From: Omphalotus guepiniiformis
Taxonomy: Eukaryota > Basidiomycota > Agaricomycetes > Agaricales > Omphalotaceae
Direction of reading: 5' to 3'
Length of the DNA: 64,000 nucleotides
Assembly (NCBI GenBank): GCA_028554645.1
Contig: JAQOOI010000022.1
Span: forward strand, 558,001-622,000
A model generated the notes under the pieces. It searched no databases and was not told where the DNA came from. It saw only the letters and a list, made by a program, of their open reading frames with translations. Shown here in pieces: positions 35,128 to 48,900 of this stretch. The position numbers and the translations under genes were made by a program. The first letter of the stretch is position 1. Each line of letters begins with the position of its first letter.

Positions 35128-35503
35128 ACCTTCAACTTCAAACTTCTGCTTGTAGAAGGCGAAACACCGTTTACTCACATACTGACCATTCTCCAAACAA
35201 CCCAAGGACTGAATTGTTTTCTGATTTATACGTTTTTATCTCTGGTATTTATGTGTTGTTGTTGTAACTCGGCTTGTTCTTCGTTATCGGAGGTACTATG
35301 TACGCAGTCACTAGTCATTGCTTATTCTGTTTGTAGTACGTAGTCAAAGGAGGATGTAAGTATCTATGGACATAGAAAATTTGACAATGAATGTACTTTG
35401 TTTCATTGCTTACGCAGCAGATTTTACGCTTGGACTGGATCGCCCATCATCGCGACGCGTCTTACAGGCTCAGCATATAAATTGAAAAATATATCCCTTT
35501 TTC
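35128..35503 (+). other. Intergenic region before the coiled-coil gene
   Basis: About 375 bp. GCATATAAATTG near 35472-35483 is a likely TATA box for the next gene. Nothing else recognised. Confidence 0.45.
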
Positions 35504-36677
35504 ATGCCACTCTCAGCCCATCGTCTTCGACAACCAAGACAGCAGTATGTAGGCCAAAATGGCTTTACAGAACCTCCACGTACTATGGCCCAAAAGATTG
35601 AAGCGCATGAGCATGCTCAAGAGATCCTGGCGTTGCGTTCAAATCCCCTCCCAAGGTAAGGCAATCTATGTTTTCCTCTGATATCATTTAATAATTGCTC
35701 GTACGTAGCATGAAGGAAATACGCGCAACTGACTGGACAAATGATTCTGTTCCAACAGCAGCAGATATAGAAAAAGAAATTGCCGACCTGCAACAAGACC
35801 ACAGCATCTTCTTATCCAAACTATATGACCTTAACGCTACTTCATATCTCGCAGATATCAAGTACAGATACCAAAGTCGAGATGCGAGCCTGGATATAGA
35901 CCCTAGGGACTGGGTGAAGACAGAGTTCCGGAACAATTCGAACGCGATGCAGGTGGATTTCGAGGATGAGGAGCTAAATAGAATGACTGAGGTCAGTGAG
36001 GCGCAGAAGGTACGCTCTTGCATCTCGACTATCTAACATAAAACCATAATACGCAAGAATCCCTGCAGAAATTGTACAACAAATCATCTCCCTATCCATT
36101 CTCCCCCACTTCTCCAACCGCCTATACTCTACCTTCCGTTTCACGTCACAACTACGAATATCAAAAGCGTCTTTCAAAACTACAAACCACACTACATATA
36201 CTAAAAGAGGGAGAGAATCGACAGCGAGTAGCAGATCATAAACGAATGGAGCAAGAGAATTACAATGCACGTCGTCGTGAGGAGGAACGAAAGCGACTTG
36301 AAGAACGCGAGCGGAGGGAAGTGGAGAAGAGATTTCCTACTTCAATAGAGGACTTCAAGTCAAAGGGGCGTGATATGCAGCTTCGAGTGGGAACCTTCCT
36401 GGATGGAGGTCGATCAGCTCTTGCAACAGGAAAACCTTCGCATCTACAGGAGAAAATGATGACGGAGTGGCATTGGAAATGGGAGGAGGTGCAACCGCTT
36501 CTGAAGGAGTATGCTATGAATGTAAGTCGTTTTCATGGTGATGGTTTCTAGTTACTAGCATCTGACCTGAGTGAATGCATGTTAAAGGACGAGTTCCGGA
36601 ATGTTATACAGATTGAAGCCAGGCAGACCACTACCACCGACCCGAGGAGGGCAGGTAGCTCAGCTTACACTGGATAG
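35504..36677 (+). CDS. Hypothetical protein with a charged coiled-coil segment
   Basis: Unrecognised protein of about 330 residues in four exons. I start at ATG 35504 (MPLSAHRLRQPRQQYVGQ..) because the frame is open from there into PRTMAQKIEAHEHAQEILAL; ATG 35585 is an alternative. Exon 2 has ADIEKEIADLQQDHSIFLSK and DASLDIDPRDWVKTEF; exon 3 carries a long charged helix RRREEERKRLEERERREVEK followed by FPTSIEDFKSKGRDMQL and MMTEWHWKWEEVQPLLKEYA; exon 4 ends DEFRNVIQIEARQTTTTD and SSAYTG. The charged heptad-like region predicts coiled coil. No catalytic motif, signal peptide or membrane span. Function unknown. Confidence 0.72.
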
Positions 36678-37379
36678 ATAATTACTGCACGGTGGTGCTT
36701 TCTTGACTACTGCGCATTCAAACGAAATGACGGCCAAACACTGGCGAGTAGGCGTAACGGTCAGCTCAATCGATGGTTCGATAGACTTTTCATACTCTGT
36801 ACATACAGACACGGTTGCTACTGAGAGTATTCCAGTCTGGGTAGTTATGTAAATATCCTGTATGATAGTGTACTAAAAGTTTTTAGTTCAAGGATCGATA
36901 CCGTAGCCGAGTCGTAGCCTGTAGGTACTAGGAAGTATCAATGTCAAATTGATCTGGAACATCGGGGTTGGAGGGAGCTGGAGATACCGGTAATACTTGT
37001 CACTTTGCAAAGTTGATGTTCGTTACTTATTGGGTGAGCGTAAGCGAGCCCAATTGTAGAGGGTGACCCAAAATCCGTTGCACAGCCACCGCGCGCGGCG
37101 CTACATTTCGACACAACACAAGTAAATACAGAGCTTTAATGTGCCGCAGCTGTAAGCAGATTTAAGAATGTAGAAATAAATCAGTTTCTTTTCCTCTTTT
37201 CCCCTAAGAGTTCTGGGAAGAGGTTCCTTCCATTCAATAGTATCAATACAGCTTATTACTGTTTCAAAAAACTCAGACAAAATCCTAAAAAAAATAATGA
37301 TGAAGTTGTAGGTGATATTCTCACTCTGATTTTTGGAGAATAAGTTGCTCAGCTCTCGTCAGTTGAAGTGTCTCCTCTC
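36678..37379. other. Gene-free DNA left of the helicase relic
   Basis: About 700 bp. The only notable feature is a hairpin at 37029-37054, ATTGGG...CCCAAT with an internal AGCG/GC arm. The neighbourhood may belong to the decayed mobile element that follows. Confidence 0.4.
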
Positions 37380-38316
37380 TACTCCATTACTCATCAGAAG
37401 CCAAACAGTCATCTATCACTTTCAAAAGTTGGAAATTTTCAGACATATCATTCTTTCACCAAATCTAGTATTACTCTGACTCAAATCTTTTGTCCATCTA
37501 GAGGTAATCCAGAGCATAAGCTGTTTAGAGATGTGCTCCTTTGTCTGAGGGATCATGAACCTACCTCTGCTGGTTATCAGCAATGCAGAACTCACTTTAG
37601 GAAATATCTCTCTCCTGATGAACATTTCAAATTTGACAAAAGATCCTTTTGGCTGATGATGATAGAATCATGATTTCAAGGAATCTGTGGACTTATTATG
37701 ATATTTAGTAGCTCTAAGTTAAAGCCCTAATGCTTGAAGAAGCTGGTGAATGGTGTAAGAGACTTTGTCAGGAAAGATTGGTATAACTCTTCTGCAAATG
37801 CTCTGCATGAGCATCTATCTTCTGTAGTATAGCTGTAGATTGTGAAGGATACTAGATGGCAACATTACTTCACAACAAGCATTGTGCTGAGATTTGGTAT
37901 AGGTCCTCCAATCTAGGCCTGGAAGACGTTAATCTTCCTTGGATTCCCATTGCTTAACAGTTAAATGGAATACTAGAGGGTGACACTGAATTGAACATAA
38001 CACAGCTATTAGAGCTAACACTGGCTTGGGCTATAACAATTCACAAGAATCAAGGTTTGACCTTAGACAAGGCAACTATCTTTCTTGGTGAGGAGGAATT
38101 TGCTTTAGTTGAATTATCCTTTGTGGCCATGAGTGAAGACATTGAAAAAAAAGAATTGCCTTCCATGACTCATTTCTAGCTCATTTGCAAAAAGTTAAGA
38201 AACCTCTTATGAGACAGGATGATGTTTAGATTTAAAGAGAGGAATTAAAGTTGGTACTTGATGATTATGGAGTTGACTTTGACTTCAGTAGTGAATTAAA
38301 TTTTTATGATAATTAA
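37380..38316 (+). pseudogene. Decayed Helitron/PIF1-type helicase (C-terminal part)
   Basis: Translating the plus strand in shifting frames gives fragments typical of the C-terminal half of PIF1-like helicases carried by fungal Helitrons: IFCPSRGNPEHKLFRDVLL and LRDHEPTSAGYQ, then TELNITQLLELTLAWAITI followed by HKNQGLTLDKATI (the conserved helicase motif normally LAWAITIHKSQGLTLDKA), FALVELSFVAMS (normally GLSFVALSR) and QKVKKPLMRQDD. Stops and frameshifts lie between the pieces and the upstream Walker motifs and Rep part are absent, so it is dead. AT content is higher than in neighbouring genes. No clear 3' CTRR end was identified. Confidence 0.75.
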
Positions 38317-38617
38317 TGTCTTTAATGAGTATTTTTGCATACTAACTGGGTACATGCAAAAACAGTGAATTTTATCATAAAATACGCTCAACCATATGCA
38401 GTAGGAGCCTAGCTCGTAATGCAAACCCTAGTCAGCAATCGCATCTACGAAGTCCAGTTGATGAGAGGCTCAGGAAGAAGAGTTTCAACGCAAGCCACGT
38501 GCAACCAGAGGCTTACATCATCTCAATTTTTCTTTCCTTCACCGTCGGGACTGAGCATTGCAAAAGTCCTGGTCTGAACCGATCCTATATTTCAGTCATC
38601 TCGAAGGACTTGTTATC

Positions 38618-40988
38618 ATGGCGCCTCAGAAGAAGTCAGGATCCACCCCGAAAACCCGTTCTTCTTCCTCTTCCTCAGGCATGACTTTGAAGAGGGTTAA
38701 AGGAGAAAATTTCTATCGAAATGCAAAGCAAGCCTCCCGCCTGAAGATGCTGAATGGAGGAAAACCTATTCGAGATAAGGACGGAAAGATCATACAGGCT
38801 GCTGCGTTTCAGAAGGGCGAAGATGAGACGAAGCCAGGAAGGGTGCAGCCTGATCGGAGGTGGTTCGGTGAGTCTCGTTTGGTTATTTGCACTTTTTATA
38901 TGTTAAAAGAGGTTACGAATAGGAAACACTAGAGTCATTTCTCAGACTGCACTCGATCATTTTAGGACGAGTCTGGCGCTCAAGAAGGACGATCCGTACT
39001 CTGTTTTGTTGCGCCGGAATAAGTTACCTATGGCTCTCCTAGATGATGCCGCAAATCCGAATGCACGCAAAGTACGTGTTCATCTGTCTGATTCCATGTA
39101 AAATGTCTTATTTTAATGCAGAGAACGCATATCGTCGAAACAGAACCGTTTAGTGAAACTTTTGGACCCAAAGCTCAGCGCAAGAGACCTAGAATAGATG
39201 CTGGTGACTTTGAAGAGCTCAGTAAAATTGGCGCAACGGCAGCGGAGGAAGCTGATAGTGCTGTGACGGAAGCTGGTCTGACTATCGGTAGGGATGATAC
39301 TCAGATTATATGCCTCTAGATGCTGATTTTAGTTCAGAGCTTTCAGCAGAACCTCAGACACACGCTGATTACAATGAACCCATATACGCAAAGGGCACTT
39401 CAAGGAGGATCTACGGCGAACTATATAAAGTGATAGATTCTTCCGATGTCATTCTCCACATTCTTGATGCTCGTGATCCTATGGGCACTATCTGCGAGTC
39501 GGTACTAGAATACATCAAAAAAGAGAAGGCACATAAACAAGTAGTCCTCATCATCAACAAATGCGACTTGGTGCCAAATTGGGTTACAGTAAGCGTTAGT
39601 TCTTTGTGTCCTCGATAAAAAGTCTCACGTATGCTATTTTCTAGGCCCGCTACATCCAACATCTAACCCCGCGTTATCCTACAATCGCGTTCCACGCGTC
39701 CCCTAACCATTCATTTGGGAAGGGATCACTCATTCAGCTCTTAAGGCAGTTTTCGCAACTTCATTCTGACAAGAAGCAAATATCGGTAGGATTTGTGGGA
39801 TATCCCAATGTTGGAAAGAGTAGCGTCATCAATACCCTCAAAAGCGGTAAAGTTTGCCGCGTTGCTCCCGTTCCTGGAGAGACGAAGGTGAATAAATCTT
39901 ATTTCATTGCTAGCATACACTCATCCTCGTACAGGTCTGGCAATACATCACATTAACGCGTCGGATCTACTTGATAGACTGTCCTGGAATCGTGCCTACC
40001 TCCGCCCATGACTCGCAAACTTCCACTGTCCTTAAGGGTGTCGTTCGGGTTGAAGCCCTTCCTACGCCATCTGAACATATCCCTGCACTCATGGAGCGTA
40101 TCAAGCCTCTCTATCTCTCACGCACTTATGGGGTACCTCTACCGAACCCAGATGATTCATCTCAATCTTGGGAACCAGAAGTATTCCTCGACAAGCTCGC
40201 ACGAATGAAAGGCCGGTTATTGAAGCACGGTGAGCCTGATTTGGATTCGGTCGCGAAGATCGTGTTAAGCGACTGGGTACGGGGCCGTATACCGTTTTTT
40301 GTACCACCCCCTGAGAGGTCAGAAGCGCTTAACAAGGCTGAGGAGAAGGCGAAAAAGATAAAAGCCCGCGACGATCCGAAAGGAAAGGGTAAAGCGGTTG
40401 AGAGTGGTGGTGATAAGGCGGATGTGCCTATGGTCAAGCAAAATCTTGGCTCTATTATGCAAAAGAACAGCTTCTTGGCCGAGGACGTTAGGCCACTAGA
40501 GGATGAGTTCACCGAGGATGTTGTTGATGAGGAGGTGGGTGAGGGCTCAGGTGACGAAAGTGAGGAGGAGGAAGAGGAGGAGGAAGAGGAATTGACGTGG
40601 AACGATGTATTTGAAGGAATAAAAGAGGGTCCTAGTGAACATCCCGGTACTGAAGAGCATGACGACGATCAAGCCGCTCCAGCTACGCCAGGTGAGAAGT
40701 AATGTTCGTTGACCATTTGACTCAAGAAACTAAAGCTCGTCTTAGATGAATCTGATGATGAATCTGCGGCACTGAAGAAAGGACCCCGTATGACAACGAA
40801 TAAGGTATGGATATATGCCTGATCTATTGAGGCCACTTATCTGATTGAGAAACTCTTCACGCATGTAGCGAAAAACCTCCAATTTCTATTCGACAGCCAA
40901 TGTGAAGAACAAAAATCGCAACAAAGCGGCCCTCATGAAATCTCTGCCTACAGGGAAAAGGCCTGAGAATAAGAAACGCCGAAAATGA
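38618..40988 (+). CDS. NOG2: Nucleolar GTP-binding protein 2 (NOG2/NUG2)
   Basis: Circularly permuted GTPase of the YlqF/YawG family that acts late in 60S ribosomal subunit assembly in nucleolus and nucleoplasm. N-terminal NGP1NT-like domain: [38 protein letters not shown], then [13 protein letters not shown]. GTPase motifs appear in permuted order: G4 INKCDLVP near 39560, G1 [13 protein letters not shown] near 39805, G3 IDCPGIVPT near 39975. An acidic C-terminal run (about 40550-40595) and a basic end [16 protein letters not shown] follow. Introns are short and GT-AG. Start at ATG 38618 (MAPQKKSGS) fits the family. Intact and probably essential. Confidence 0.93.
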
Positions 40989-41579
40989 TCTGGGACCTGC
41001 CCTACAGCCTCCTACAACAGCTCTCGTTGCACGTTTGTCTTCACATATAGATTGTTGTATCACGTTGCTCCGAGTACAACCTTCTATGAAATAATACAGC
41101 TCTAGGTCGAGCGTTATCGATCTGCATCTCGAACTTGTATGTACAAAGACCCCGAGAAGGCGCCAGATTCGAGGGCCAGTGCGAGCTCGGGTTAAGCATG
41201 TACATTCCTCCGAAGCTCTTTTGGGGCCGATAGATGAAGAAATTCACGGTTACGGTGGTCTATACACGGTACTATTCCACGGACCCGGGAATGCATTAGG
41301 ATGAGAACATCTTTTTTCCGACTGTCTCCGAGAAAGCTCGAACTCTATGCAAACACTGCTGCAAGCCAACCGTCGCGTCTCCATGTAATGAGATATATGT
41401 TGTTCGAACGATTGAAAATTTACAATATACATCCGAGGGAAAACGGTTTGCGCGGAGGGACTTAAGGGACTTAGGCCAATTTGGACTTCAAATTTGCGTC
41501 GATGACCGTGGGAAATGGCCCTAGACGCGACTTAGGCCAGCTCGAGATCGATAACATCTCTTCCGTCTCAACCACCATC
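40989..41579 (+). other. Intergenic region upstream of enolase
   Basis: About 590 bp with no coding sequence recognised. It must hold the NOG2 terminator and the enolase promoter. I see no clear TATA box. Confidence 0.4.
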
Positions 41580-43301
<1,722 letters not shown>

Positions 43302-43696
43302 TGTTGGAATGTCAATGGTGACGAAGTTCTCAAAATTGCCTAATTGCTGTATAACCATACTTATAGAACAATACTTACTCGTGTACAAGATTGAATACAA
43401 GAAATCACATTATCATCCACTGTGTGAATAATCCTCCATAACACCTTCTCTGCAGCTAGCGGACATGATTCGGATTGGTGTAACTATCCTAGAACGATTT
43501 GGCGGCTCAAGTCCCCTGACAGGTGACGGAGGCATTTTCTAGATTCTAGTATCTACTGATTTTACGTAGCTATATGAAATCACGTGCCTTCCCCACTACA
43601 TCGCGGGCTTTATTATTTTGTCGGTCATAAAGGCTTCTGTCAGTTTCTTGTCTCCACACCTTTACGACCTTCTACTTTATTTCGCCTTTTCTAAAC
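43302..43696 (+). other. Intergenic region upstream of the G-alpha gene
   Basis: About 395 bp. CATAAAGGC near 43626 is a weak TATA-like element about 70 bp from the ATG. Nothing else recognised. Confidence 0.4.
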
Positions 43697-46233
43697 ATGG
43701 CAAGACATAAGAATGAAAGATATACCCAACGTCGATTCTCTGATCCTTTTGATGCTGCCTTGTTACCTCCGTCGAACGAAACTCCAGAGGCGAAGGAACT
43801 TCGCATTCAAGCAGAGATTGAAGCCAAGAGAATCAGCGATGGAATCGACGAGATGATAAGGCAGGAAAGAGTAGAGCGAAAGAAGACGCGGGCAGATGTC
43901 CACGTATTGCTTTTAGGACAGTCTGAGTCGGGCAAGAGTACGACATTGAAGCGTGAGTGTTTCTTTAATTCGTTGGCGTGATGCTTGTCTTCGAAAGTCT
44001 CTGGAAAGCAGGGTACTATGCTTGAAGCTCAGGTAAGGGTTTAAAGCAAGTTTACTCGATTGCTGTTAAGCTGATTCGCTGGAATGTTCCAAGCATCTTA
44101 TATATTCTATATTTCTATGTTGTCGGTAAGTTTGCATCTTCATACATCCTACATGCGGCTCATTTCTATTTCTCTCAAGTTCCTTAATTGTGGCCATATC
44201 CTTCCCTCCTCATCATCTCTCGCCTGGGACACTCATCTAGTGCTTTAACAGAATTTCAACTACTTCACTCGCCGTCTGCCTTTCATGCCGAACGCATTGC
44301 TTGGCGCACGGTCATCTATCTGAACCTGGTGAGATCAGTTAGAAGGTATCTAGTTCTTTTGCTTCTTACACACTAGTACGCTAATGACGCTCGTAGAATC
44401 CTTGACTCTCTATCTCCAGAAGCGGACATAGACGATCACGATGACGATTCGCTGGAGACGGCGACAGTCATCATCTCGTCTAATGGCCGACCTCCATCCG
44501 CAATATCTGGAACTCGCGTTCCAAATTATGATCGCTATCGACAACGTCTAGAACCACTAGTAGACTTGGAAGAAAGACTGACACGGCTACTTTCGTGCCC
44601 TGACGAGGATGAGCCTACACACCTTGGTCTGAACCAGCCATCATGGCAGGATTATGGCCCTACCAACGGCTTTACAGCATATGCTCCGAACGGCAGACCG
44701 ACTCCGACCATCCAGATACCTCGAAATATGCAATCACATTCTCTACCTGTTTCTCCGACAACACAACCTTCCCCGATAGGAACTAGCAGCAGTAGCGGTT
44801 CTTCGAAGTCGAAAGAAGTATCCGTCCATACTTCGACAAATTGGAAGAAAGCCTTTGCGCTGGGTGGTAAATCCAAAAGCCCGAAGAGCGCGCATTCTGG
44901 GGAGATTGAAGGCTGGTGGGAAGATCCGGATGATCCTGTTCACGCTCTCAATGCGTGCGCGCCGGCTATGCAAGAGCTTTGGAGAGATCCCATGGTTAGA
45001 CAACGGTTAGAAGAGAAACGCATACGACTTGAAGAAAGTGCTGGCTTGTGAGTCGATGCGTATTTTTTGGGTGTGTTTTGAGTGCCTGATTCTTCTCGAA
45101 TCAGCTATTTGGACGAGATACCTCGCATAACGGCGAAAAAGTACATTCCGACGGACGGTACGTCTGTCGTTACCTAAATTGATACAGGTTGAACGTTGAA
45201 CACGGAAACTGATGAATAATTGACAGCTGACATTCTGAAAGCCCGACTGAAGACGATCGGTGTGGTTGAACATTCGTTTCTCATATCCTCCGGGGCAAAT
45301 CGAGGAGCTCAATGGAAGATCTATGATGTTGGAGGTGCTCGTAACCAACGCCACGCTTGGGCACCGTATTTTGAAGACGGTCAGTTTTGTTTCAATTGCC
45401 CTCCCAGCAAATTCGCATGTCATGACCCAGATGACGATGACTGCCCGAGAGTCCTTCGTTTGCCCGGATATAATTTATCTCCGTGGCAGCTTTAGCTGAC
45501 TTCTTCACTTTTTTTTAGTGAACGCAATCATCTTTCTGGCGCCTATATCAGCCTTTGATCAGGTTCTGACTGAGGTGAGTGATACTGTGTAGGTTTGAAC
45601 GGCTTTCTTAGACTGAATGACGCAAAGGATCCTCGTGTCAACAGGCTAGAAGATTCTCTACTGCTCTGGAAGCACGTCGCATCCGATAAGCTGCTTGCGA
45701 ATGTGAATATCGTGCTGTTCTTGAACAAATGTGACCTTTTGCAGGTGGGACCTTCGGTCCCTTTTGTGTGCGCAGCGTACAGAGCCCAGCTAACATGAAT
45801 TGCATACCTACAGGCGAAGCTGGATGCCGGAGTCCGGTTGAACCAGCATATGGTCTCATATGGGGACAGACCCAATGACTACGATTCTGTATCGAAATGT
45901 ACGTTACTTCAGATCACGTCCAATCGTACATGTACTCATGCAGTAACCTTCTAGACTTCCGTAACAAGTTCGGCGCCATACACTATTCAGTCACTCCTAA
46001 TAAGGAGCGGGAGCTTTACAGTGAGCTACGTTCGCGATACAGCGAGGAAAAACCCGATTTACATCAGTCTTTTCAGTACACTTGACGGCAGTAACAGATA
46101 CTAGAAGGACGGCAACTATTATAGCTGATGTGAGCTTGCTTCTAAACAATTTTATGGTTGATTTATTCATCATCGATGTTTAGTGAGGGACATTATAGTC
46201 CGAGGTAATCTGAAGAACCTCAGACTAGTATGA
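43697..46233 (+). CDS. Atypical heterotrimeric G-protein alpha subunit
   Basis: G-alpha-like GTPase of the divergent type expanded in basidiomycetes. It starts MARHKNERYTQ, without the Gly2 myristoylation site. Motifs: P-loop LLLGQSESGKSTTLK (usual GAGESGKST), AFHAERIAWRTVIYLN, a long Ser/Pro-rich insert in the helical domain, switch I with ADILKARLKTIGVVE (Arg and Thr kept), switch II YDVGGARNQRHAWAP where the catalytic Gln of DVGGQ is Ala, NKCDLLQ, and TAVTDT (usual TCATDT). A 299-bp intron (43953-44251) joins LK to QFQLLHSPSAF. At the 3' end canonical splicing of the last intron (46130-46183) puts a TGA right after TIIAD; the ancestral-looking end VRDIIVRGNLKNLRLV follows only if one base is shifted. 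The end at 46233 is for that longer reading. Confidence 0.82.
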
Positions 46234-47015
46234 GAGTATTTCGTTGCTTCTCCCATGCTTTCTTTTCTATTTCTTCATTTTAGTTTATTGCACGCACCAA
46301 ACAACGTCTTCAGTTCTATCTTTATGTTAATTCCTTTGTTCTTCCAGCGCTTTAAATAATCACCTCTCGCAGATTGCTTTCACAATAATTCTCGCTATAT
46401 GTTGTTCTGCTGCTTTATATGTATTATTTCATGGACGTTTAGGTTGCCCGCTTTCTGTTGCTCTTCTACGTTATTCCATGCGCATGACACCTTATTGCTG
46501 TGGAGTGAAGAGGCGCTTTATACACCTATACATTACTTACTGTCATTTGTGGTCAGAGTACACTTGCACTTCTGTTTAATCCAGATAATGTATAATACAA
46601 TCATGGTTCACATTCCCTACTTTGACCATTGCAGATGAGGGAGGTCCTCAGTCAATTGCACACCCATGCAAGTTCATCACGTCTGTGACGTTATTACCGC
46701 GTCGCAATGGTGTCAACCGTTTCGTTTTCTAGCTAACTTGAAGATCGCGAACATACATGAACCGTTTGACTCGAAAACTACAATTACAAGTTTTGCATCA
46801 TTGGGATATTTACATGAAGTCTGCTCTGCATTTAATTTGGCTCTCGTCGCCCGCTAAATACCTCTTTATTAACAAGCCAAATCACATCAGTTCAGCGGCT
46901 ATGTTTTTAGTTGTTCCCGTCAAACCTTAGGCTTTGGCCGTGCTTTGCAACCAGTTTCATGCTGTGTGCTCTGTGCTATCCAGCGGAAAAACCAGCCCGT
47001 CCTGGAGTCCATGTT
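46234..47015. other. Convergent intergenic region between G-alpha and P450
   Basis: About 780 bp between two gene 3' ends. Frames here lack protein-like features; I see only T-rich sequence and no repeat or RNA gene. Confidence 0.45.
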
Positions 47016-48900
47016 CTACCGTGATTCTGACGACCGCTTGCCTTTAACTACAGCGTGTAGAGGTTTCCGCCTTCCCACAATGGGAATGAAATGACAACGT
47101 ACGTCCTGAATATCTTCAAGACTACAAACGTTTGGATAGTATCATTGCTAGAGAGAAACATGAAAGAAAGAAAGGGCTCACGTCATGTCCTCGTCCAGTT
47201 CTAAATCCACTCTGCGGAAGATACTCCCAAATAGGAAGTAGAGCTCGCACCAAGAAAGACTGGTGATAAGTAAGTTCAGCCAATTCTGTTGCGTTCTGGC
47301 AGTCGCGTTATGACCACTCACTTGATACCCATGCATTGTCTTGGTCCTCTTGAAAAGGGTACTAGATGAGGATCGAGAGTCTCGTGGTCATCAAGCCAAC
47401 GATCAGGCGAGAAGTTCAGTGGGTTTGAAAATACGTGTTTATTCCAATGCATGAATGTGGTGCTGACAGATACTATGGTCTATATCAATGCGTATGAGAA
47501 TGACGGTTGAAGAATACAGGCTTGCCACTTACACCTTCGGGTACCAAAAACTCTATTATTTTTGCTGGACTCGGCTTCACCACCCGACGAAGGCCAACTG
47601 GTACACCATGGCTAAGTCGCAAGGACTCTTTGATGACTGCTGTCTGAAAAGATATCAGAATTCAAGTACCACAAAACAGCGCTTAATCGATCTTACGAGG
47701 TAAGGCAGTTTTTCGAGTGTTTCGTATGATACAGTTGCTTGAGGGTCTGGCCAGTTTAACTGCAATTCTTCACGCAGTCTGGCGAGGATTTTGGGGTTGT
47801 GATGTACATAAAAGAAACCGACCACGCAGGCGTTTGCAATAGCACCTGCCCCTGCAATTGTCCAGTTTAGACTTTGGTGGCCCAAAGGCGCCTTTGACCG
47901 TGAGTCTGCTCCGCTTAGATGGTCGGGAACTTTGCGATCTGCGCTCTTCGCAAGTCTGCCAACCTTATTCCTAGATTCGTCTATATTGTGCTTTAAGATA
48001 TCCATCATCCGTATATGACCTTCCTGGAGTATCATTCTTCGTATGAATGTGGGCAAGAGCTTGAGTAGGTTTGGACAAGACATCGCAATTTGATTAGCTA
48101 AATGTCCTTTCGAGAGTGTCGCGACCACAGGATGGTTGAAATCGGGAAACGATAGAGTGTCGTCATGTTCTCCGTAGACATAACTCCAAGTCGTGTCGAG
48201 CGCGAATGACAGAAACGCTTTGCGTAGATCTACAGCCTGGTACGACAGCAGTTTCTGCGTGAGCAAATTCGCCTGCACGCCTGCACTGTAAGACGTCATG
48301 CAATACATGCATTTACAAGGATACTCACTTTGAACTGTATGTGACCTTCGACCTTCAAGACGGCTCTGCGAGAATACATAGGACCTAGGTAGTCTCGATG
48401 CTTTCGGTGTAATGTGGCGTCTCGAGTTACAAACGAGCTGTATAATTGATTGGCAATAAAAAATGATTCTTTGTTCAGGAATGTGGATGGAATCTGGTAG
48501 ATGTCCCTGTAAGCGTCTACGCTGTCGAAGTGAAGCTAAAACAAGTTCAATAGTGTGCAACTGCGGTCCAGCGGGATTTACTCTACCTCATTAGGCCCAA
48601 TGCGGACAACAGGACCTAAGAGTCAATGTTAACAAGGACGTAGTAAATGGTGACAGGAAGCATGGCCTCACCGTATTTTTGATGAAGTTTGTGTAACTGA
48701 TAGACGAAGTCCCCATCCTTCCAGTAATCATAGTATGCTTGATACACAGATGTCACAGCAGCGAAACGAGGACCGGGAAACGCAACCAGGGGACTCCAAA
48801 ATAGCCTTGAAAACACAAGAAGCAAGAGGTAACACAGCAAGAGCGCAGCTATCGCAAGACATGAACCGCTGGTCGGCAGGAACGATAGTGCAGGATTCAT
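47016..48900 (-). CDS. Cytochrome P450 monooxygenase, membrane-anchored
   Basis: Microsomal fungal P450. Start ATG at 48900: MNPALSFLPTSG, one N-terminal membrane anchor (LAIAALLLCYLLLLVFSRLF) and the proline-rich hinge FPGPRFAAVT. Then HFDSVDAYRDIYQIP, an I-helix region TIAGAGAIANACVV, the ExxR motif AVIKESLRLSHGVPVGLRR near 47620, FMHWNKHVF, NFSPDRWLDD and the heme loop FSRGPRQCMG (Cys ligand) near 47345, followed by CELYFLFGSIFRRVDLEL. It ends GKRSSESR before TAG at 47016. Numerous short introns. The I-helix acid-alcohol pair normally in AGxDT is replaced (AGAGAI), while ExxR and heme loop are intact. An ABCA-type transporter is next to it. Substrate unknown. Confidence 0.88.

Noticed and set aside
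43998..44032. Possible micro-exon in the long G-alpha intron
   Set aside because: Either acceptor gives a stop in frame, and the direct join LK to QFQLLHSP matches the family better.
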